Below the pieces are notes generated by a model. The model was not told where the DNA came from. It was given only the letters and a program-made list of their open reading frames with translations, and searched no databases. This document shows positions 57,633 to 64,000 of a stretch of DNA of 64,000 nt, piece after piece. The DNA is from VAZQ01 sp963725065 (lineage in GTDB: Bacteria > Pseudomonadota > Alphaproteobacteria > Rhizobiales > Xanthobacteraceae), in NCBI GenBank assembly GCA_963725065.1, contig CAVRXD010000004.1:11256-75255 (forward strand). Direction: 5' to 3'. The translations under genes were made by a program, and so were the position numbers. The first letter of the stretch is position 1. Each line of letters opens with the position of its first letter.

Positions 57633-58104
57633 CTACAGCCAGCGCCGCACGCGGGCGCGGTAGCGGCGATAGACCTCGCCGAATTTGCGCTCGAGATAGG
57701 CTTCCTCCCGCGCGACCACGCCGTAGCGGATGACGAGGGCGAAGGGCACGAGCGTCACCAGCGGCCAGAGGCTGTCGAAGGCGATGGCGAGACCGACGAG
57801 CGCCAGCATCATGCCGAGGTAGATGGGATTGCGCGTGAAGCGGTAGGGCCCGGTGTCGACGATTGATATGGTGGGCCTGTTGGTGGGCACGTTCGAGCCG
57901 GCCCGCATGATGGTGGCGATCGCCCAGGCGAACAGCGCAAGCGCCACGACACAACACCGCACCGCCAAGCCAGCCTGCAGGCACCGCCGCCGGCACGAAC
58001 GGCAAGGGCATGAGCCAGTCGAGCGCGAAGGCGGCAATGACGGCGAGCGCCCATGCGAGCGGCGGCCGAATGATGACCTGCGCGGTGGCTGCCGTGTCAT
58101 TCAT
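57633..58104 (-). pseudogene. Isoprenylcysteine carboxyl methyltransferase (ICMT/PEMT-like) membrane protein, frameshifted near 57955
   Basis: The N-terminal 45 residues (MNDTAATAQVIIRPPLAWALAVIAAFALDWLMPLPFVPAAVP) are in one frame. The rest (VVALALFAWAIATIMRAGSN ... VDTGPYRFTRNPIYLGMMLALVGLAIAF ... EEAYLERKFGEVYRRYRARVRRWL) is in the next. One surplus base in GTGTTGTGTCGTGG explains it. The GPYRFTRNPIYLG and EEAYLERKFGEVYRRY motifs are the SAM-binding signature of bacterial ICMT/PEMT-like methyltransferases. Restored length is about 156 residues with four membrane segments. The methyl acceptor is unknown. Confidence 0.82.
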
Positions 58105-58220
58105 GGCGGGGCCTCCTGGTGTCCCGGTTCCGGCGTCATATCCCTTTGCAGCACGCGCGCGTACCAACGTCGGAACCAAAGGGACGCTAGCAACTATGGA
58201 TTCTAGAGCAGTCTCTCCTC

Positions 58221-58314
58221 CGTCATTGCCGGGCTTGACCCGGCAATCCATCTTCTTCGCAAGAAATTTATTGCGAAGAATGGATGGACCCGCGGGTCAA
58301 GCCCGCGGGTGACG
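58221..58314. repeat. Palindromic repeat with TTGACCCGG / CCGCGGGTCAAG stems
   Basis: CGTCATTGCCGGGCTTGACCCGGCAATCC, then CTTCGCAAGAAATTTATTGCGAAG, then GGACCCGCGGGTCAAGCCCGCGGGTGACG: three stem-loops bounded by CGTCA/TGACG. It resembles the intergenic palindromes of Bradyrhizobium genomes and is related in its ends to the copies at 38.1 and 58.9 kb. Confidence 0.7.
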
Positions 58315-58416
58315 CCAGAGAAAGCGGCGCGTTTGCCATTCGTTAACCGTCTCCTGCGCACCGTCGCGGCACGGGTCTCGTCGCACCCGCGATCCTTCGA
58401 TGCTCAGGGAGACAAC

Positions 58417-58795
58417 ATGACCGCACTGTCACTCAGCGAAGCGCCCGGGGCCACCGGGGTGGCCAAGATCACCATCACCGGCGCCCTCAAGTCCAGATGG
58501 CATGCAGCCACCCGCAAGCAAAATGGCAGCTACGAGATCGACACCGTTGCACCGGCGTCGTCGGAGCGACGCGTGCGATCGCTCCTCCCCTGGCGCAGGG
58601 CCGCGGAGGCGCAGGGCCGACGCCGAGCTCAGGCAACAGCTCGCCGTGGCCGAGCAGCAGCTGGCGGACCTCAAGACCGCGCTCGATGACATGCGGGCGC
58701 AGCGCGACGCCTGGCAGACGATGGCGCAGGCGCGCATACGGCCGTCGCCGGAATCGGCCACGTCACGATGGCCGTGGCAGCGCTCGGCCGCATGA
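58417..58795 (+). pseudogene. Broken helix-turn-helix / coiled-coil protein
   Basis: From ATG 58417 the first frame reads MTALSLSEAPGATGVAKITI, then a degenerate RKQNGSYEID. This recalls the start of rhizobial MTALSLSEAARATG-type HTH proteins found near plasmid and phage genes, in which a wing of the form DGSYEIDPAEL follows. The next frame carries the coiled-coil tail AELRQQLAVAEQQLADLKTALDDMRAQRDAWQTMAQ. At least one frameshift, and substitutions in the recognition helix, suggest decay. It parallels the broken gene at 55843. Confidence 0.6.
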
Positions 58796-58880
58796 CGGCG
58801 GCGGCCCGCTTTCGCCGAGGCGTGCCGGCACGCGGATCATTCGGTTAAGCAGTTTCCACTGCGTGCTGAACCGATCCGCT

Positions 58881-59004
58881 GTCATTCCGGGGCGCGGGCT
58901 TTAGCCCGCGAGCCACTGCTACGCACCCAAGTCGACTGCGTCGACTTGGGCAAACCAAATGCCGATCTCGGGTAAACCCGAGCTCGGTGGCCCCGGGCAA
59001 TGAC
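58881..59004. repeat. Palindromic intergenic repeat, inverted relative of the element at 38.08 kb
   Basis: Reverse-complemented, this element contains CTCGGGTTTACCCGAGATCGG, then a CCCAAGTCGACGCAGTCGACTTGGGTGCG stem, matching 38100-38160 almost base for base. Ends are GTCATTCCGG and GGGCAATGAC. It overlaps the 3' end of the lipoprotein frame below. Confidence 0.8.
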
Positions 59005-59200
59005 AACCGCACGGTCGGCGCAGATCATTCGGAAAAAGCGCTAGTAAGCATTGATGGGTTACCTCAGGGCATCGACTTGCGACGGGGCGGCCCTCATCGC
59101 CGCCCGCAGCCTGGAATCGAGCCGGCTGCTGGCAGGCGGCGAGCGTCAGCAGCAGCGTGCAAAGAAGCAGCAACTTTATCGAACTCACGCGCCACCTCAT
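58919..59200 (-). CDS. Small lipoprotein, hypothetical
   Basis: A 93-residue frame: MRWRVSSIKLLLLCTLLLTLAACQQP has a basic start, a hydrophobic core and a lipobox LAAC. The start overlaps the stop of the upstream substrate-binding gene by 4 bp, where the arrays normally have the next binding-protein start (compare MRRREF). The last ~40 residues are translated repeat sequence, so the real gene may have been longer or truncated by insertion of that repeat. No known family. Confidence 0.5.
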   Translation of the reverse strand: MRWRVSSIKLLLLCTLLLTLAACQQPARFQAAGGDEGRPVASRCPEVTHQCLLALFPNDLRRPCGCHCPGPPSSGLPEIGIWFAQVDAVDLGA

Positions 59201-60178
59201 TCGATGACCTCGTCGGCGCGGGCAAGGAGTGTCGCGGGAATTTCGAGCCCCAGTGTTCGGGCCGTCTGGGCGTTGATGACCAGCTCGAATTTGCTCGCCT
59301 GCACGATCGGCAAATCGAGCGGTTTCGCGCCCTTGACGATGCGGCCGGTGTAGACGCCGAGCTGGCGATACGCGGCCGTCAGGCTCGCGCCGTAGCTCAT
59401 CAGGCCGCCGGCCTCGGCATAGTCACGTAGCGCATATGTCGCCGGAAGCGCGTGGCGCGTCGCCAGTTGAGTCAATTGCACGCGCCGGCTGCGGAAGAAA
59501 GGGTCGGGACTGACAAAGAGGGCGTCGGGCCGCTCGCGTGCAAACGTCGCGAAGGCTGCATCGATCTCCCGGCTGTTGCCGGCGTTGATGATCTGAAGTT
59601 GCACGCCCATGGCGTGGGCAGCCCGGTTGATTTCTCGCAACGTGGTCTCGGTGGTACTGGAGCCGGTGACGAGCACGGCAATGCGAGTGGCAGCCGGCAC
59701 CATCTCACGCAGGAGCTCCAGCCGTTTTGCGGTCAACTCGGCATTGAGAAAATTAATTCCGGTGAGGTTGCTGTCAGGACGGGCGATGCTGGCGACAAGG
59801 CCAACGCGGATCGGGTCGTCAGCGATATTGAAGACGATCGGGATCGTCGTGGTTGCCGCTTTTGCCGCAAGTGCTGCCGACGCCCCGCCAGCTGTAACGA
59901 TCACGGCGACCTTCCGGCGAACCAAATCGGCCGCCAGATCGGGCAGTCGATCGATGTGATTCTCGGCCCAGCGATAGCTGATCGCCACGTTCTCGCCCTC
60001 GATATAGCCGGTATCCTTCAGGCCTTCGCGAAATGCGCGCAGAAGGTCCGCGTAAGTGTCGGGCGAAGTGGGGTCGAGCAACCCGATGACAGGCAGCGCC
60101 GGCTGCTGTGCTCGCGCGACGGGCGGCGATGCGACCACCGCCCCGCCGAGAAGGCTCATGAACTGCGCGCCGCCTCAC
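59197..60178 (-). pseudogene. ABC substrate-binding protein (PF04392 type) with a frameshift in the signal peptide
   Basis: Full-length apart from codon ~5. The expected GTG start at 60178 reads M-R-R-R, then one surplus base in CGGCGCGCAGTTCATG puts the rest (EFMSLLGGAVVASPPVARAQQPALPVIGLL) out of frame. Reading from the internal ATG at 60159 preserves the whole mature protein but loses the twin arginines, so it could still be exported inefficiently. Core YRWAENHIDRLPDLAADLVRRKVAVIV, IPIVFNIADDPIRVGLVASIARPDSNLTG, and the end FELVINAQTARTLGLEIPATLLARADEVIE over the final 30 residues are intact. Confidence 0.85.
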
Positions 60179-60318
60179 GCGATCACCTCGCCGGCGCGGG
60201 CGAGAAGCGGGGACGGCACGTCGAGACCGAGCGCCTTGGCGGTCTTGAGATTGATGACCAACTCGAATTTGGTCGGGAGCTGGACCGGCAAGTGCGCGAC
60301 GAATTCTCGGCGCTTCAT
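60175..60318 (-). pseudogene. Internally deleted ABC substrate-binding protein remnant (47 codons)
   Basis: MKRREFVAH, the start of a family signal peptide, is fused in frame to LPVQLPTKFELVINLKTAKA, then LGLDVPSPLLARAGEVIA, the last ~38 residues of the family. About 280 internal residues are missing. Its stop overlaps the GTG of the next binding-protein gene by 4 bp, the junction seen in the main arrays. It is the visible scar of a deletion between array members. Confidence 0.85.
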
Positions 60319-60561
60319 GGGGATACCCTCAACCGGTGTGAGGTTACCCTGCCACAAAGGGCCCCTGATGTCCCGGTTGGAAACCGACTCTTTCGGAAGA
60401 GCTCGGCCTCGGCGCGCAATCGCCGGCCGAAGGCGAAGATCATGCTGCGAGGTCCAACGCTGCGGTGAAGCGGACGCAGGCTGGCCAGGCGGCTGTCCCT
60501 TGCAATCGCCATCTCAGGTCGGGCACGCGGCGGCATTCCAGCGATCTGGACCACGCCCGAT

Positions 60562-60600
60562 TGCGTGTAAGATCGGGGGCGACGGCGCGCGGCGCGCCAA
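60562..60600. repeat. 39-bp direct repeat, left copy
   Basis: TGCGTGTAAGATCGGGGGCG followed by ACGGCGCGCGGCGCGCCAA. The same sequence with three substitutions recurs at the right edge of the window, same orientation, on the far side of the patatin-like gene. The surrounding 60319-60897 has no gene I can support. Confidence 0.75.
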
Positions 60601-60897
60601 CGGGGAGCGACTGATTGGTTCCGGACCTGGCCTCCAGCACGATGCGGGAGAGAGGCCGGAGAGCTCCACGCCATCCATTACCCCTCGGCGCGGCGCAAAA
60701 ATGCAATAGCACCAATCTCGTCGACGATCTTGAACACGTGACGCTGCCCAGCACGCGCGCGATCGATGGCGGTACAGAGGATCGGCAGCACGAGCGTCTG
60801 GACGACGACGAGCGTTCCCGGTGCGGCAATCCCGCCCGTCTTCGCTCCAGGTTCGTTCAAACTGCGCTGGGCACGTGCCGCAGCTGCGTGGAAAATC

Positions 60898-63736
60898 TCA
60901 ATTGAGTACTGCTTCAAGCTGATCGAGTTCTGGTCGATTACCGCAATCCTCGATTATGTGAGGAAACTTTTCGCGCATGGGCTTGGACAAGACCCAGCCC
61001 AAGGGGGGAACGATTGGTGCTTTGTCGTTCTCCGACACTTCGCACATGGCCAAATGTGCGAAGTGTGGCGCCGCGCGAGACCTTGTCGACTCGGACCCGG
61101 CTTCTGCCGGCGCGTGGATTGACTTTGAGTCTTGCGGGACGTTTCCGGCGGCAAGCAAATCGTTGATGGCTGCGGGCTCTTGCTTTTGGCCGGCCTGCTG
61201 AGCAGACGCCCTGAAGGCCTTTTTCTCCGCGCAAACGGCAGATGCCAATTCGGCAGCCGCCAAATTACCGTGCGCTCCGCGGACGGCGGTGACGCCGAGA
61301 AGCGGCGCAGCAAGCTCGTTCAAATAGGATACCACCCATCCTTCGCCGTCGTTCTTTTTCCATCGATGGGTAACAGAATCGAGACCGCTGTCCACAAAAG
61401 TCAAATAGTTCGATGCTTCGCCGGGGTTGGCCGTAGTCAACACGCACTCTGCGGTCTCGTTTTTGATTCGAACACGGGTCCGGGATTTCGTCAGCGTCGG
61501 GTCACTGCTGATCTGCAAAATGACCAGCTTCACCTTTCCTAGGCCCTTTTCCTGCTCGATCACGGAACGAGCGTGCCGCGCCAGCTCGAGCGCGGTGAGC
61601 GCGCCGTAGTTCTCGAAATAGCCTCCATCTATGACATAGCCGCGGTTCTGGCTTTTTTTTCCCGAATGGCTGCGGTTTTGGCTTTTTTCCCCCGACGACA
61701 CGAGCTTGCCGGCTGGCGACACATAGGTGAACCTCGCGCTGTTATGCGCCGCGGTGCTCGCGGGCATATCCGACTCCAGCAGGTTGAGCTCGTCAAAGCT
61801 GTCCAGAAATATATCCCGCTCGATCTTGATATTGCTTGCGATGATCCGCCGGCCTGTCTCCTGGTGGGTTGCGTTCAAGAAGAGCGCCGGTCTCCAGGTC
61901 TTTTTTGCAGCTTCCTTATCGGGGAAGAAACTCAGGAAAGGATAAGAGAGATAACCGTCGCTGGCGTTTTCGAAAGATCGCTCCAGCGCCGTCCCGCGGT
62001 CGATCTGCCCGAGGTCGGGCAGGAAGTTGGAGGGCGTGTCAACGAAGATCATGCTTGCGATCGCTGGAGCGAGAAAATCAGATTGAAGGAATTCTGTGGG
62101 TTTAGCATTTTTTCCCGAGACGTCTCGGGCATGGAGAGCGGCAACATAGTTCATCGCTCCGACGCTTCCTCCTGAAACTCCGCTGATCGCAAAGATCAGA
62201 TTCTGAAGCGGTGCATCTTTCTTCTTTTGGAGATCGGCTTCGAGCTGCTCCAGAACCGTGGCCGTCCAGAACGCAGCCCTTATGCCGCCGCCCGCCGTCG
62301 CGATGACAAGCATCGGCACCGGCTTTTCCTGATGAGCACCATCCTTGTGATAGAGCCGTTCGGCCTGCTCGTACCAGGCGAGCGCCGCTTCTCTTACGGT
62401 CGGACGTTCTTCGATGCTCTTAATGGGCGACCAAGCCGTGGACTTTTCGACTTTTCGACAGTCTTCCGTGTCGCACGAACGGACGCGATGAAAATGCCTC
62501 AGAGGCGAGGTGAAAGCCGCGAGCAGAAGCAGGAAAGTAAGAGATAATACTGCGAACTTTACGCGCTCGGCTCTGACGCTTCTGTCGATAAACAAGCTCG
62601 CAAACCAGCCGAGGCCGTTCATGATCGCAAGCACCGCGCCAAACGCAAAAAGGCAAATGTTGAGGGAGCCGAGGAAGTCTCCAACGTGGAGCGACGGCCA
62701 CCAGATCAGGCCTCCTACCACGAAGGCGATGAGCGCCAGGACAATGGTGAACGCATGATGATGGCTTACAGGCTGTGGAACGAATGATCCGCGGTGCCAA
62801 CTGATAATGAACAGGAAAACCAATGCGGAAGCCGAAATCCAGAGCGTCCCGGGAAAAAGCCCTTCGGGCAGCGATGTCGTTGTAGCGCCAAAGGCCAAGG
62901 AGAAAGACGATCACAGCGACCACAGATATCGTCGTGATCCAAATAGCAGTTCTTGGACGGAGCGGCTTCTTCGGTCTGCGTGAGAGGAAGCTGACGTCAA
63001 TTGCCCATACAGCGAAGGTAACAAGCAATACCGCGGCGGGAGCAGTGAAAACCAGAAGATCCGATCGTTCTAAGATCGATGAGCTGCCATCGACGGCTGG
63101 CGACAACCCCCAGCTTGCCAGTGCCAGGCTCATTGCTGCGAAAAAATGAGCGCAAACCCCGAGCAGCCGGGGCGACCAAAACAGCCAGCTTTCAGTACCG
63201 CTTGGCGATGGAAAAGCATAATCGAGGCCGATACGGGCTGAATGCCAATTATTCACAGCCCAATAAATGAGGATCAGAAACAGCAGGAACAGCTTGGTGT
63301 GGCCTTCGCCGAGCAGGCCAACACCCAGGTCGCGGCCTTGCTCTTCATAAAACAGCAGGACACCGGCGGCCACGGTAACGCCGAGCGGCAACCACATGGC
63401 AAGAATGACGGTGAGAAACTCACGTATGTATCGCTCCGTCGCCAACCTGAAGATAAGCAAGCAAACCGCCGTCAGAGCGAGCGAAGCAGCGATGTTGGCG
63501 ATCCACGGCGTTGCATCCGATTTCTTCAGCAGGAAGGCAATCAATGCCAAGAGGCCGGTTGCTATCGCCAGTTTGATAAGTCCGATCTTATTGAGCGACA
63601 GTTTCCTCGTCTTTGGGTCTGCTGTGTGCTGGCCAGGCGGTGTTTCCGTTGCTTGCTGCGGCGCCACACGGTCGCTTGCAGGAAGCTCAGGGCTACATTC
63701 GGAGTACGGTTTTTCAGTCATAGCCGCGTCTCCCAA
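60898..63736 (-). pseudogene. Large membrane-anchored patatin-like phospholipase, one frameshift near 62870
   Basis: The N-terminal ~290 residues (from ATG 63736 or the one 15 bases in) contain several membrane segments, for example LIKLAIATGLLALIAFLL and FLTVILAMWLPLGVTVAAGVLLFY. One surplus base in CTACAACGACATCGCTGCCC moves the frame, and three more membrane segments follow (LWISASALVFLFIISW onward). The C-terminal catalytic domain has ATAGGGIRAA (oxyanion loop), GVSGGSVGA (GxSGG serine) and VIDGGYFENYG (catalytic Asp). Together about 940 residues. Patatin domains cleave membrane acyl lipids. The membrane anchoring and large size are unusual. As read, translation from 62898 alone would still give the serine-hydrolase domain with some membrane segments. 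Confidence 0.8.
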
Positions 63737-63961
63737 ACCGGGATCAAGACTCGAGTCGGCACGATGGTGGCCATCAGCAAAACCGTTGCGTCGGAACCGG
63801 TCGACGCCCCGCCTCGACGCAACCTTAGATTGATATTACCCCATCCGATCTTCTATCACAATCTCTGGATGTAGGATTATATCCTTAAGGAGGGGCAAGC
63901 CCGTCGTTTCCTGCCCCATGGCCTTCGGAAAACGTCCAGCAACGCCTGCTGCGTGGGCCGC

Positions 63962-64000
63962 TGCGTGTAAGATCGATGGCGACGGCGCACGGCGCGCCAA
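63962..64000. repeat. 39-bp direct repeat, right copy
   Basis: TGCGTGTAAGATCGATGGCG followed by ACGGCGCACGGCGCGCCAA, matching 60562-60600 with three differences, at the very end of the window. The repeat may continue outside. The 225 bp between the patatin-like gene start and this repeat show no gene. Confidence 0.75.

Noticed and set aside
60678..60917. 79-codon minus-strand frame downstream of the patatin-like gene
   Set aside because: Only a TTG start inside the end of the previous gene, no recognised domain; could be a remnant but evidence is too thin.
60898..63736. Patatin-like gene as part of a complete CBASS system
   Set aside because: No CD-NTase cyclase, Cap2/Cap3 or other partner gene is visible within the window, so the system call is not supported.

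Overview
The window reads as chromosome of a GC-rich alphaproteobacterium of the Hyphomicrobiales (Bradyrhizobium / Xanthobacteraceae type). The evidence is the gene complement (CpdR-type receiver, alphaproteobacterial gltBD, LivHMGF systems, a ROSE-type RNA thermometer before an hsp20 gene), an expansion of Tat-exported 'REFITLLGG' substrate-binding proteins, and the intergenic palindromic repeats common in that group. Genus and species cannot be fixed from this sequence alone.

Region 1 (1-9.9 kb) looks like a catabolic gene cluster: the end of a TPP-dependent decarboxylase/synthase, a LeuC/LeuD-type hydro-lyase pair on the minus strand, and a divergent plus-strand operon with a branched-chain-type ABC importer (binding protein, LivH, LivM, LivG, LivF), an isocitrate-lyase/PEP-mutase-family lyase and a cyclic-amidohydrolase (dihydropyrimidinase-like). 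The combination suggests import of a cyclic amide/imide or small acid, ring opening, hydration and C-C cleavage. The substrate is unknown.

Region 2 (9.9-29.3 kb) is compact housekeeping DNA: tRNA-Val(GAC), cpdR, an N-formylglutamate amidohydrolase homologue, a candidate anti-Shine-Dalgarno small RNA with its own promoter and terminator, an MFS transporter, a HisN-type phosphatase, a lysophospholipase-like hydrolase, hsp20 under a ROSE thermometer, threonine aldolase, DoxX, glutamate synthase gltBD, a DUF459 SGNH-like protein, an MltB-like lytic transglycosylase and galU. Nothing here is frameshifted.

Region 3 (29.3-41.8 kb) is much looser: kdsD, a TetR gene, a SnoaL-like gene, an AHSA1 gene and a 5'-nucleotidase all carry frameshifts. 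Between them lie intact hemH, an MBL-fold hydrolase, an EF-hand protein, an isochorismatase-fold protein lacking its nucleophile, a duplicated DUF1428 protein, a xanthine-dehydrogenase remnant and three copies of a C/G-rich palindromic repeat.

Region 4 (42-60.3 kb) is dominated by tandem head-to-tail genes for PF04392-type ABC substrate-binding proteins: three, then a resolvase remnant and an M10 metalloprotease, then four more, with two further copies (one reduced to 47 codons) at 59.2-60.3 kb. Adjacent genes share a 4-bp stop/start overlap embedded in a near-identical junction sequence, a natural substrate for unequal recombination. No permease or ATPase accompanies them. Also here are a polysaccharide deacetylase (frameshifted), a TctC-type binding protein, an L,D-transpeptidase, an isoprenylcysteine-methyltransferase-like gene (frameshifted) and two broken helix-turn-helix genes.

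Region 5 (60.5-64 kb) holds one large membrane-anchored patatin-like phospholipase gene (one frameshift) lying between two 39-bp near-identical direct repeats. At least ten genes between 29.8 and 63.7 kb need a one-base correction, against none in the first 29.7 kb. This is either local gene decay or poorer base accuracy, and it colours every call in the right half.
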